The notes under the pieces: model-generated
The model's input: the letters and a program-made list of their open reading frames with translations, nothing else
The model's database searches: none
Told to the model about the DNA's origin: nothing
Position numbers and translations under genes: made by a program
Shown: positions 35,397 to 44,251 of the stretch, piece by piece
How the letters are laid out: each line of letters starts with the position of its first letter
Position numbering within the stretch: the stretch's first letter is position 1
DNA from: AP-15 sp963788085
GTDB taxonomy: Bacteria > Pseudomonadota > Alphaproteobacteria > ATCC43930 > CGMCC-115725
Assembly (NCBI GenBank): GCA_963788085.1
Contig: CAWBFS010000059.1
Coordinates: 11,703 to 75,702 of the forward strand
Direction: 5' to 3'
DNA: 64,000 nt

Positions 35397-35482
35397 ACTG
35401 TCGTCACCCCTGCGCAAGCGGGGGTCCAGAGGAACTGCCCCAGTCCTTGCCGCCCCTCAATTCCCGCTTTCGCGGGAATGAC
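35397..35482. repeat. Palindromic repeat between the carboxylase genes
   Basis: A GTCACCCCTGCGCAAGCGGGGG hairpin-like start and a TTCCCGC-TTTC-GCGGGAA perfect stem (35461-35478) at the end, followed by ATGACGG. This is the common 'GTCATTCCCGC...GCGGGAATGAC' type of dispersed element. It lies inside the likely pccB-pccA transcript. Confidence 0.7.
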
Positions 35483-35513
35483 GGAAAAAAGTGAGCAGAG
35501 TAGCGGTGCAGCG

Positions 35514-37499
35514 ATGTTCAAGAAGATCCTGATCGCCAATCGCGGCGAGATCGCTTGCCGCATCATCCGCACCGCCCGGCGCATGGAGATTGCGACGGTG
35601 GCGGTCTATTCCGATGCCGACGCAGAAGCTCTGCATGTGCGGATGGCCGACCAGGCGATCCGCATCGGGCCGGCACCCTCGGCCGAGAGCTATCTCGATA
35701 TCGAGCGGATCGTGGAAGCATGCCGGCAGAGCGGCGCCGAGGCGGTCCATCCCGGCTACGGGTTTCTGTCGGAGAACCCCGCTTTTGCCCGAGCGCTCGC
35801 GAAGGCCGGAGTGACCTTCATCGGACCGCCGGCGCACGCGATCGCCGCGATGGGCGACAAGATCGAGTCGAAGAAGCTGGCGCGCGCCGCCGGGGTATCG
35901 AGCGTACCGGGTCACCTCGACGTGGTTCCCGATGCTGATTCCGCCGTCGCGATCGCCCGCGACATCGGGTACCCGGTCATGATCAAGGCTTCGGCCGGCG
36001 GCGGCGGCAAGGGAATGCGTATCGCCGCGAGCGACGCCGAAATCCGCGACGGGTTTCGCTCGGCGGCTAGCGAGGCGAAATCGAGCTTTGCCGATGATCG
36101 CATTTTTATTGAGAAATACATCGAAGAGCCGCGGCATATCGAAATCCAGGTGCTCGGCGACGATCATGGCAACATTGTTTATCTCGGGGAGCGCGAGTGC
36201 TCTATCCAGCGCCGGCACCAGAAAGTCATCGAGGAGGCGCCGAGTCCGTTTCTCGACCCCGAAACCCGAAAAGTTATGGGCATGCAAGTCGTTGCGCTTG
36301 CACAAGCCGTCGATTACCGCTCGGCCGGCACGGTCGAGTTCATCGTCGACCAGCGGCGCAATTTCTATTTTCTCGAAATGAACACACGGCTTCAGGTCGA
36401 GCACCCGGTCACGGAGCTGGTGACCGGACTCGATCTTGTCGAGCTGATGATAAGGGTGGCGGCCGGCGAGCCGCTCCCATTCGCTCAGCAGGATGTGGAA
36501 TCCTCGGGCTGGGCGATCGAGGTACGGGTCTATGCCGAGGACCCGGCGCGCAATTTTCTCCCCTCGATCGGCCGTCTCGTGCGGTATCGGCCGCCAGCCG
36601 GCGGAGGCGTCCGCCTCGATGCCGGGGTCTTCGAAGGGGCCGAGATCAGTGTCTACTACGACCCGCTGATAGCCAAACTCATCGTCTCGGGTCCCGATCG
36701 CGACACGGCGATCTCCCGGCTGTGTGGCGCTCTGGACGAGTTTTATGTTGCCGGCGTGCAGCACAATATCCCGTTTCTGGCGGCGGCCGTGGCCAGGCCG
36801 CGGTTTCGCGCCGGCATGCTGTCGACCAATTTCATCGCCGAGGAATTCCCCGGCGGGTTCGCCCCGCCATCCGGTTTTGTCGAACCCGACCGGGTGATCC
36901 TGCTCGCCGCCGCTTTGGCCAATCGCAGACTGCGTGAGCGCGAGACCGCGATCGACGGCAAGCTCGCCGGGGCGCGCATCGATATTCCCGAAAATTACAC
37001 TGTTCTACTCGACGGCCGGCGGTATCCACTCGCCGTGCGAGCAGAAGGCGGCTCCTACCGGGTCGAAATCGAGGGCGAAAGTCTCATCGCGACGACCGAT
37101 TGGCAACCCGGCCAGCCGCTGCTGCATGCCCGAGTCGAGCAGCATGTCACGACGGTGCAAATCGGACGTCTGCCGGGCGCGGCATTCCGGCTGATGCACC
37201 GCGGCGTCCTGCGCCGCGCCCACGTCCTGTCGCCGCGGGCTGCCGAATTGCTCGCCCTGATGCCGGAGAAGCAAGCGCCGGATACCTCCCGCCTGCTGTT
37301 GTCGCCAATGCCGGGGCTGCTCTCGTCAGTGGTCGTCGAGCAGGGCCAGGATGTGAAAGCCGGCGAGCCGCTCGCCATCGTCGAGGCGATGAAAATGGAG
37401 AATGTGCTGCGCGCCGAACGCGATGGTCGGGTCGCGCGCATCCTCGCCAACCCTGGCGACAACCTCGCGGTCGACCAGGTGATCCTCGAGTTTGAGTGA
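35514..37499 (+). CDS. pccA: Propionyl-CoA-type carboxylase, alpha (biotin carboxylase + biotin carrier) subunit
   Basis: A 661-residue protein. The biotin carboxylase half (about 1-450) starts FKKILIANRGEIACRI, with the ATP-grasp glycine loop ASAGGGGKGMR and EMNTRLQVEHPVTE. A linker/BT domain of lower conservation follows. The biotinyl domain has EAMKMEN, with Lys627 as the biotinylation site. It carboxylates biotin using ATP and bicarbonate for the beta subunit. The frame is open upstream through the repeat, but the ATG at 35514, the conserved start, is preferred. It overlaps nothing and is followed by a convergent PfpI-type gene. Confidence 0.93.
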   Translation: MFKKILIANRGEIACRIIRTARRMEIATVAVYSDADAEALHVRMADQAIRIGPAPSAESYLDIERIVEACRQSGAEAVHPGYGFLSENPAFARALAKAGVTFIGPPAHAIAAMGDKIESKKLARAAGVSSVPGHLDVVPDADSAVAIARDIGYPVMIKASAGGGGKGMRIAASDAEIRDGFRSAASEAKSSFADDRIFIEKYIEEPRHIEIQVLGDDHGNIVYLGERECSIQRRHQKVIEEAPSPFLDPETRKVMGMQVVALAQAVDYRSAGTVEFIVDQRRNFYFLEMNTRLQVEHPVTELVTGLDLVELMIRVAAGEPLPFAQQDVESSGWAIEVRVYAEDPARNFLPSIGRLVRYRPPAGGGVRLDAGVFEGAEISVYYDPLIAKLIVSGPDRDTAISRLCGALDEFYVAGVQHNIPFLAAAVARPRFRAGMLSTNFIAEEFPGGFAPPSGFVEPDRVILLAAALANRRLRERETAIDGKLAGARIDIPENYTVLLDGRRYPLAVRAEGGSYRVEIEGESLIATTDWQPGQPLLHARVEQHVTTVQIGRLPGAAFRLMHRGVLRRAHVLSPRAAELLALMPEKQAPDTSRLLLSPMPGLLSSVVVEQGQDVKAGEPLAIVEAMKMENVLRAERDGRVARILANPGDNLAVDQVILEFE

Positions 37500-37514
37500 G
37501 GCTGGCCGCCCTTC

Positions 37515-38081
37515 TTACGCCGCCTGGCGACGGCCGTGCGCGGCAGCGAACAGCTTTATCATCTCGCGGCTGAAGGCCGGGATGTCATCGGGCTTCCGGC
37601 TGGTCACCAGATTGCCATCCACCACCGCTTCCTGATCGACCACTTCCGCTCCGGCGTTCCGCAGATCGGTCCTGATCGAGGGCCAGGAGGTCATACGCCG
37701 CCCACGCGCCTTGTCGGCTTCGACGATCATCCAGGGGCCGTGGCAAATCGCGGCCACCGGTTTGTCGCCGTCGAAGAAGGCCTTCACGAACTGCACTGCG
37801 GCAGGGATCATCCGCAGCTTATCCGGGTTGATGACTCCACCTGGCAACAACAGCGCATCGAAATCCTGCGGGCGGGCGTCATCGAGCTTCAGCTCGACCG
37901 GCAGAGATTGGCCCCAATCGTTGAAATTCCAACCCCGCACCTCGTCCCCCTTCGGGGAGACGACATGAGTGTCGGCGCCGGCTTGATCCAGGGCCTTGCG
38001 GGGTTTGGTGAGTTCGACTTGTTCGAAGCCATCCGTGACGAGAATGGCGATTTTCATGCCTTGTAGAGTTTCGCCGGCCAT
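37515..38081 (-). CDS. DJ-1/PfpI-family protein (type 1 glutamine amidotransferase-like)
   Basis: A 188-residue alpha/beta protein. VTDGFEQVEL supplies the conserved Glu20, LLLPGG is the family strand, and ICHGPW gives the nucleophile Cys113 with His114. Such PfpI-type proteins act as stress proteins, chaperones or glyoxalase/deglycase-like enzymes. The internal ATG (MKIAILVTDG, residue 9) would match the usual family start better than 38081. It is convergent with pccA (15 bases). Confidence 0.88.
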   Translation of the reverse strand: MAGETLQGMKIAILVTDGFEQVELTKPRKALDQAGADTHVVSPKGDEVRGWNFNDWGQSLPVELKLDDARPQDFDALLLPGGVINPDKLRMIPAAVQFVKAFFDGDKPVAAICHGPWMIVEADKARGRRMTSWPSIRTDLRNAGAEVVDQEAVVDGNLVTSRKPDDIPAFSREMIKLFAAAHGRRQAA

Positions 38082-38183
38082 GATTGCTCTATCCTTTCAT
38101 CGCGGGTTGAAACGATGCGATAGAGTTGGGCCTCATCGCACCTTTCGCCTTGATGAACGTCAAGTTCCCGGCTTTGGACCCGA

Positions 38184-38471
38184 ATGACCGTGCCGATCGA
38201 AACAGTACGGCTCCGTATCACCGGCCGGGTGCAAGGCGTCGGATACCGGCTTTGGATGGCGCGTACAGTCGCGAGCCTGGGACTGCGCGGCTGGGTCCGA
38301 AACAGGACGGACGGCAGCGTCGAGGCGCTCGTGACGGGCGCACCGGAGGCCATCGCGGCGATGATCGAGGCCAGTCGAAAGGGGCCGCCTGGGGCCCGCG
38401 TCACGGACGTGACCGTCACCCCGGACCAGGATGACGGCAGCGTCGGATTTCTTGCCCGCCCGACCGAATAG
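38184..38471 (+). CDS. acyP: Acylphosphatase
   Basis: A 95-residue ferredoxin-like-fold enzyme hydrolysing acyl phosphates. GRVQGVGYR carries the catalytic Arg22, and GWVRNRTDGSV the catalytic Asn40, followed by the usual VEALVTGAPEAI. The length is normal. Its stop (TAG, 38469-38471) directly abuts the convergent end of the broken SGNH hydrolase gene. Confidence 0.93.
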   Translation: MTVPIETVRLRITGRVQGVGYRLWMARTVASLGLRGWVRNRTDGSVEALVTGAPEAIAAMIEASRKGPPGARVTDVTVTPDQDDGSVGFLARPTE

Positions 38472-39619
38472 CTATTCGAGCAGCGACAGGTCGATCGCGT
38501 CGCCCATCTTTTTGTAGCCGAGGTCGCTCGGGTGCAGGTGGTCGCCGCAATCGTAGATCGGCAGCATGCTGTCGGGTGCTCCGGGTCACGCAAGGCCCGG
38601 TCGAAGTCGACGACCGCATCAAAGGCGCCGCCCTCGCGGATCCACTCGTTGACCGTCTGGCGGGTCTGCTCGCGTATCGGCGTCCAGGCGCCGGGCAGGA
38701 AAGTTTCGTTCTCGAATGGCGTTAGGGTGGCGCCAAAGATCTTGATGCCGGCGGTTTGGGCGCGAACCGTGAGTCTGCTTTAGGCCAGCGATCATCTGGT
38801 CGGCGTTGACCTCCTCCTCGGGCTTGGCCCAGCGGTTGCGGAGGTCGTTGGTCCCGAGCATGACGATGACGTGCGTGACCCCGGGCTGGGCGATGACATC
38901 GCGGTCGAAGCGCCGCAATCCGCTGTCGCCGCGAATGTCGTGCAGAATGCGGTTACCACCGAGGCCCTGGTTCATGACTCCCATTGGCCGGCCGCCGCAG
39001 CGCGCCTGTAGCCGCCGGGCGAGCTGGTCGGGCCACCGGCAAAAGGCGTCCACGGTCGAAATGTTGGCGTCGGTCAGCGAGTTGCCGACGCGCGACGATG
39101 CCTCCGGTGTCGCTCGACGCCAGCACGTCGACGCCGCTGACGAAAAACCAGTCGCCGGTCACGCTGCCGACCGGCATCACGGCGGAACTCGCGAAATCGC
39201 CCGGGGGCGAAACATAATTGATCTGCCGCGCGTAACGGCCCGTTATCCCGAAATTGGCCGGGAGGTTGCCTGGCAAATAGATGCTGACCGCAACGTCGGC
39301 CAAGGGCGGCAGAGCGAACGCGACCGGATCGCTGACAACGAAGGCACCGGCCGCGATCGTTACGGAATTCGGCGGCGCCGAAGCACAGCTTCTTGTTCGA
39401 CCCCGAAAGGATTCCCGGACCCACATCGCGCAGGCCGAAGTAGGCCGCGCCGACCTGAAGCGGGCGGCTGCCATAGGCGTTCGACAGCCGCACGCGCAGC
39501 CGGTCGCCGCCGATGCTCACCCGGGCGTTCATGCGGAAGGTCTGATTGGCGAAGGCTACGCCCTCGGCGGGTGCGGGCGTGGTTGTCCAAGTACCGACCC
39601 AATGCTGGTTCTCTGCCAT
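38472..39619 (-). pseudogene. SGNH/GDSL-type hydrolase with several frameshifts
   Basis: The protein can be read only by switching frames. WVGTWTTTPAPAEGVAFANQ opens at 39619, then VTIAAGAFVVSDPVAF, FFVSGVDVLASSDTGGIV, GNSLTD, CRWPDQLARRLQA with VMNQGLGGNRIL, GVTHVIVMLGTNDL, and IKIFGATLTPFENE, ending at HPSDLGYKKMGDAIDLSLLE. The catalytic blocks (GNSLTD for GDS, GTND, DxxHP) are all present, as in secreted rhamnogalacturonan-acetylesterase-like SGNH hydrolases. At least four shifts are needed. It is convergent with acyP and divergent from the first ClC gene. Confidence 0.8.
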
Positions 39620-39719
39620 CGCGGTCTCCTCCTTCGGTATTGAACTGAATGCTGGGCGAAGCGTCCTATCGAAAGGCGCCGATCATCGCACAACACCTTC
39701 GTCAGCGAGGGCAAAATCC

Positions 39720-41591
39720 ATGCGCCGGGTCGCAGAAGCACGTCTCGATCCCGCCCCTACCGGGGCCGAAGAGAGCATCCGCCGGATCGGCCTCCCGTTT
39801 CTCTCGGTCTTGGCTTTTATCGTCGGGATCATCACCGGGCTCGGCGCGGTTTTGTTTCGCGACTTGATTGGCCTCGTCCACAACCTCCTCTTTCTCGGTC
39901 AGCTCACGGTTCGCTACGACGCCAACCTCTTCACGCCGCCGAGCCCGTGGGGACCGCTGGTGATTTTGGTCCCGGTAATCGGGGCCACGGCCGTCACCTT
40001 TCTCGTCACGAAATTCGCGCCCGAGGCCCGCGGGCACGGCGTCCCCGAAGTCATGGATGCGATTTACTACAATGGCGGGGTGATCCGGCCCGTCGTCGCC
40101 GTCGTCAAGTCGCTCGCCTCCGCGATCTCGATCGGCAGCGGCGCTGCGGTCGGCCGCGAAGGACCCATCATACAAATCGGCTCGGCGCTTGGTTCGACCT
40201 TGGGGCAGATCATCCGCATGCTGCCGGGCCAGAGAATCACGCTCGTTGCTGCCGGCGCCGGCGCCGGGATTGCGGCGACTTTCAATACGCCAATCGGCGG
40301 CGTCATGTTTGCGGTCGAGCTGATGATGCCGGAAGTCAGTGTCCGCACCTTCCTGCCGGTGGCGATTGCAACCGGGACGGCGACGTTTGTCGGCCGCTTT
40401 TTCTTCGGTCAACAACCGGCTTTTGTGGTGCCGCTGCCGCCGCTTGAGAATGCCGATCTCGGCGCCGCGCTGTTGCTGTTTCTCTACGCCTTTCTCGGGG
40501 TGATCACAGGGCTCGCCGCGACCGCTTTCATCCGCGGACTTCACTTCCTCGAGGATTTGTTCGATCGGATCGCAGAGCCCTACGCGAGACATATTCTCGG
40601 AATGCTGCTAGTGGGCATTTTGATCTATCTGCTGGAGCAAAGCTTCGGACATTACTACGTCGAAGGCGTCGGCTACGCGACGGTGCAGGCGATCGTATTC
40701 GGCCAACTGACGGCCGCTGGCCTGCTGGCGCTGCTCTTTCTGTGCAAGCTGTTCGCGACGACCGTCAGCCTCGGATCCGGCGCGTCGGGCGGCATCTTTT
40801 CGCCCTCGCTCTATATGGGGGCGACGATCGGCGGCGCCTTTGCTTCGGCTCTGATCGCCATTCACGTGCCGCTCGATATCAACGTCCCGGCCTTTGCGAT
40901 GGTCGGCATGGGCGCGATGGTCGGCGGCGGCACCGGAGCGGCAATGACCGCCGTCACGATGATTTTCGAGATGACGCGCGACTACAACATCGTGCTGCCG
41001 ATGATCCTCGCAGTGGCGTTCAGCCTCGGCGTGCGGCGCCTGCTGTCGCCGGAGAACATCTATACCCTAAAGCTCGCGCGCCGCGGCCATTTGGTCCCGA
41101 AAGCATTGCATGCCAACATGTTCCTGGTCCGCCGCGCGTCGGAGGTCATGGAAACCGACATACTCGTCCTACCGGCCGAGACCCGCTTCGACGACTTCCT
41201 CAGCCGGCCCGACCACGGCGGCCGCATGCGGCACGTCATCGTCTCCCGTAACAACCGGATATTCGGTGTCGTGCGCGTCAATACCGGGCTGCGCCGCGGT
41301 CTCGAAGGCGTCCATACCGGCATCACACTGGGCGACGTCGCCCGACCCAATTTCACGATCGTGCGCGAAGACGATGTGGCGTTTGAAGTGATCCAGCGGA
41401 TCTGGCGCAAGCGCGCCGTAATGGCACTCGTCGTGCGTGGCGGCGGCGTGCCGCGGCCGGAGAACATCGCCGGCGTGATCACGAAGGAGCACGTCGCCGA
41501 ATTCTGTCGCGAGCAGCGTGCAGATCTACCCGAGCTAGACCCACCGAGGTTTCAGTGCAGCCTCAGTCCAAAATCGCCGGCGAACCGGTAG
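39720..41591 (+). CDS. ClC-family anion transporter/channel with C-terminal CBS pair
   Basis: A 623-residue membrane protein. About 440 residues form the ClC helices, and the rest contains two CBS-like domains (ASEVMETDILVLP...; ...GDVARPNFTIVREDD). GREGP (145-149) contains the gating Glu147, and GSGASGGIFSP is the anion-site loop. GHGVPEV replaces the usual GSGIPEV. The internal proton glutamate of exchangers (E203 in E. coli ClcA) appears as Leu201 in AVELM, which would favour channel-like behaviour. The ATG at 39720 was chosen over longer frames because the homology starts just after it. A second ClC gene overlaps its 3' end by 37 bases. Confidence 0.88.
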   Translation: MRRVAEARLDPAPTGAEESIRRIGLPFLSVLAFIVGIITGLGAVLFRDLIGLVHNLLFLGQLTVRYDANLFTPPSPWGPLVILVPVIGATAVTFLVTKFAPEARGHGVPEVMDAIYYNGGVIRPVVAVVKSLASAISIGSGAAVGREGPIIQIGSALGSTLGQIIRMLPGQRITLVAAGAGAGIAATFNTPIGGVMFAVELMMPEVSVRTFLPVAIATGTATFVGRFFFGQQPAFVVPLPPLENADLGAALLLFLYAFLGVITGLAATAFIRGLHFLEDLFDRIAEPYARHILGMLLVGILIYLLEQSFGHYYVEGVGYATVQAIVFGQLTAAGLLALLFLCKLFATTVSLGSGASGGIFSPSLYMGATIGGAFASALIAIHVPLDINVPAFAMVGMGAMVGGGTGAAMTAVTMIFEMTRDYNIVLPMILAVAFSLGVRRLLSPENIYTLKLARRGHLVPKALHANMFLVRRASEVMETDILVLPAETRFDDFLSRPDHGGRMRHVIVSRNNRIFGVVRVNTGLRRGLEGVHTGITLGDVARPNFTIVREDDVAFEVIQRIWRKRAVMALVVRGGGVPRPENIAGVITKEHVAEFCREQRADLPELDPPRFQCSLSPKSPANR

Positions 41592-42916
41592 AGGACAGCG
41601 GCAGCCTGCTAGTGCTGGCGCTCCTCGCGCTGATTGCGGGAGCGGGAGCTGGGCTCATCGGCGCGATGTTTCGGCTTGCTCTCGAGCAGACGGACCGCGT
41701 GCGCAATACCCTGATCGCCTGGGCTCACGAAGAAGCGATCGCGGGTTTCCTATTGGTGACGGTCGGTGTGGCGGTAGCAGTTAGCCTAGCGGCCTGGCTG
41801 GTCCGACGGTTTTCTCCCTACGCCGCCGGGAGCGGCATTCCCCAAGTCGAAGCGGCGCTGACCGGGCAGCTGCCGCCAGCGCCGCCTCATCTGATATTCG
41901 TGAAATTCTTCGGCGGCGTGCTGGCAATCGGCTCCGGGCTGGCGCTCGGCCGCGAAGGGCCGAGCGTGCAGATGGGCGCGGTGAGCGCCCACATTGTCGG
42001 GAAGATGTCAAGGCGCGGCTGGCCGGACCGCAGAACGCTGCTCGCCGCCGGCGCCGGAGCTGGGCTCGCCGTCGCGTTCAACGCGCCGATTGCGGGCGCG
42101 ATTTTTGTGCTCGAGGAGCTGGTCGCGCGGTTCGACACCCGTATCGCGATAGCGGCGCTCGGCGCGTCGACGACGGCAATCCTGGTCGCCCGCCTGTTTC
42201 TTGGCGATGCCCCGGATTTTCAGGTGGCGACCATGGCCTACGCCACCGCCGCAAGCTGGCCTCTCTACGTTATGCTGGGCGGCCTCGCCGGGCTCTTGGC
42301 AGCCTTCTACAACCGGACGCTGCTCGCGGCCATTTCCGTTACGGACCGGCTCAACCGATGGCCCGTGGAGTTGCAGGCTGGCGTGATCGGCGCCGTGGTC
42401 GGGGTCCTCGCATGGTTCGCGCCAGGACTGGTCGGCGGGGGCGACGACATCACCCAGCGCGTCCTCTCCGGCGGAGCGCCATTGATTCTAATTCCGGTGG
42501 CTTTTCTGGTGCGGTTCGGGCTCGGCGCGGTTTCATACGCAGCCGCGACACCCGGCGGACTGTTCGCCCCCATGCTCGTGCTGGGGGCGCAGCTCGGCCT
42601 GTTTCTGGGCGCGACCTGCCGACTGGCCTTCCCTGATCTCAATATCGACCCGGCAGCGTTCGCTGTGGTCGGGATGGCCGCCTTCTTCACCGGGGTGGTT
42701 CAAGCTCCAGTGACCGGCATCGTGCTCGCCATCGAGATGACCGCCGCCTTTACGACGCTTCTTCCAATGATTGGGGCGTGCTTCGCGGCCATGTTGGTCG
42801 CAAACCTCCTGCAGAGCTCGCCGATCTATGAATCACTGCGGGAACGCGTTGCTCGCCGTCAGCGAGGCGAGGACGTTACTCGAGCGGCAGATGCACGAGC
42901 AGGAAATAGCCGTTGA
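41555..42916 (+). CDS. clcA: ClC-family H+/anion exchanger (ClcA-like)
   Basis: A 453-residue ClC protein without CBS domains, about the length of E. coli ClcA. AGSGIPQVE (91-99) is the canonical anion loop, GREGP (132-136) has the gating Glu134, and FVLEEL supplies the proton glutamate Glu188. ATPGGLFAPM completes the selectivity region. This is expected to be a 2Cl-/H+ exchanger. It starts at a GTG inside the previous ClC gene, so the two unlike ClCs are co-expressed. Its 3' end overlaps the convergent DUF4337 gene by 41 bases. Confidence 0.88.
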   Translation: MQPQSKIAGEPVEDSGSLLVLALLALIAGAGAGLIGAMFRLALEQTDRVRNTLIAWAHEEAIAGFLLVTVGVAVAVSLAAWLVRRFSPYAAGSGIPQVEAALTGQLPPAPPHLIFVKFFGGVLAIGSGLALGREGPSVQMGAVSAHIVGKMSRRGWPDRRTLLAAGAGAGLAVAFNAPIAGAIFVLEELVARFDTRIAIAALGASTTAILVARLFLGDAPDFQVATMAYATAASWPLYVMLGGLAGLLAAFYNRTLLAAISVTDRLNRWPVELQAGVIGAVVGVLAWFAPGLVGGGDDITQRVLSGGAPLILIPVAFLVRFGLGAVSYAAATPGGLFAPMLVLGAQLGLFLGATCRLAFPDLNIDPAAFAVVGMAAFFTGVVQAPVTGIVLAIEMTAAFTTLLPMIGACFAAMLVANLLQSSPIYESLRERVARRQRGEDVTRAADARAGNSR

Positions 42917-43493
42917 TCATCAGCAAGGTGCCTGCAACGGCGAGTATTCCGCTCAAATGGACGAGCGGGCGCGAGGCCGCGACGATGCTGACCGACCCGA
43001 GCACGATCGCGATCTGAAACAACGCCTCGGCGAAATCGAAATTCGGGTCGCGCTCGGCAGCGTGGTCACGCCTGACCTCGAATTGCTTGGCCTTGGCGAG
43101 CAACTCCTTCTTTCCCTCACCGGTCGAAGGGTCGCTCTCATAGCGCTCGACCCGCTCGCGATAGCGTTTGACTCGGTCTTCGATCTTGGTCCTGGCCGCT
43201 TGGGGCATGTCGGGCAAGGCGAGGAGCTCCGATTCCAGTTGCTCGGCGGTCAGCTGGTACGCAGTCTGGCGGATATTCTTTGCTTGATAGTATCCATAAG
43301 TATCGGAAGCTTGAATATTGGCGCTGAGCATCGTTTTTGTCGCATTCGACCCGCCGAGAGCGGTGATCGCCAGTAGCATCGCAACGATGCCGAGATAAAT
43401 GCCGGTGTACTTGCGAAAAGTGGCGTCTTCCGCGGCGCTATGAGCCTCGTGTTCTTCTCCGTGGATCTTTTCGGCGATCTCGGTCGCTTCCAT
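42876..43493 (-). CDS. DUF4337-type membrane protein
   Basis: A 205-residue protein with three predicted membrane segments, YLGIVAMLLAITALGG near the N-terminus and two at the C-terminus (FQIAIVLGSVSIVAA, LSGILAVAGTLLMINGY), separated by a charged helical stretch. It matches proteins annotated DUF4337 in proteobacteria; the function is unknown. GAGGGGA precedes the ATG at 43493. It is the last gene of the PhyH-pdxJ-DUF4337 minus-strand group. Longer upstream frames only read through pdxJ. Confidence 0.82.
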   Translation of the reverse strand: MEATEIAEKIHGEEHEAHSAAEDATFRKYTGIYLGIVAMLLAITALGGSNATKTMLSANIQASDTYGYYQAKNIRQTAYQLTAEQLESELLALPDMPQAARTKIEDRVKRYRERVERYESDPSTGEGKKELLAKAKQFEVRRDHAAERDPNFDFAEALFQIAIVLGSVSIVAASRPLVHLSGILAVAGTLLMINGYFLLVHLPLE

Positions 43494-43507
43494 CGTCCCC
43501 TCAGTCG

Positions 43508-44245
43508 TCAAAAACTCAATGCGGCCTTGTAGGCCCGGACGGCTTCGGCAAAGCCCATCACCAGGGCGTCGGCCGTCAGTTCGTGGCCGATCGACGCCTC
43601 GGCGACCGCCGGCAAGGCGCCGATCAGCGGCGGGAGGTTTTCGAGGTTCAGATCGTGCCCGACATTGACGACTAGACCGAGCTCGGCAGCGCGCTCCGCC
43701 GCGGCGGCGCAGGCGCGCAGCAATGCCGCATGATCGCGGCGGCGGAAGGCGGCGGCGTAGGAACCGGTGTAGATCTCGATGCCGTCGGCCCCGGTATCGT
43801 GCACCGGCGCGACCGCGGCGCGGTCGGGATCGATGAACAAGATGACGCGGCAGCCGAGCGGCCTGAGCTCGTCGAGCGCGGCGTCGACAAGCCGGTGCTG
43901 CGCGGCATCGAGCTTCCAGCCCTCTTCCGAGGTGAAGGCTTCGGGGCTGTCGGGCACGAGCGTGCACTGCTCCGGCCTGACCTCGGCGACGATGTCGAGA
44001 AAGCGGCGGTCGGGATAGCCTTCGAGGTTGAGTTCGAACCCGGGCCGCCACGGCCGCATCAGCTCCGCCAGCCCGATCACGTCGTCGCGTCGGATGTGGC
44101 GCTCGTCGGGGCGGGGATGCGCCGTGAGCCCGTCAGCGCCGGCATCATGCGCGATCCGGCCAAAGCGCAGCACATCCGGCACCCCGGTGCGGCGCGAATT
44201 GCGCAGCAGCGCGATCTTGTTGAGATTGACGCTGAGCCGGGCCAT
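43508..44245 (-). CDS. pdxJ: Pyridoxine 5'-phosphate synthase
   Basis: A 245-residue TIM-barrel enzyme closing the ring of vitamin B6 from 3-amino-2-oxopropyl phosphate and 1-deoxyxylulose 5-phosphate. The family signatures are SVNLNKIALLRNSR at the start, GLTAHPRPDERHI, FELNLEGYP, CTLVPDSP and NVGHDLNLENL, with ASIGHEL near the end. The length is normal. It lies 6 bases after the PhyH-type gene and 14 bases before DUF4337, within a minus-strand operon. Confidence 0.95.
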   Translation of the reverse strand: MARLSVNLNKIALLRNSRRTGVPDVLRFGRIAHDAGADGLTAHPRPDERHIRRDDVIGLAELMRPWRPGFELNLEGYPDRRFLDIVAEVRPEQCTLVPDSPEAFTSEEGWKLDAAQHRLVDAALDELRPLGCRVILFIDPDRAAVAPVHDTGADGIEIYTGSYAAAFRRRDHAALLRACAAAAERAAELGLVVNVGHDLNLENLPPLIGALPAVAEASIGHELTADALVMGFAEAVRAYKAALSF

Positions 44246-44251
44246 GCCAGC

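Noticed and set aside
42876..44051. Long minus-strand frame treated as one gene
   Set aside because: Its first part reads through pdxJ in the wrong frame. Only the segment from the ATG at 43493, with its own ribosome site, is the DUF4337 gene.
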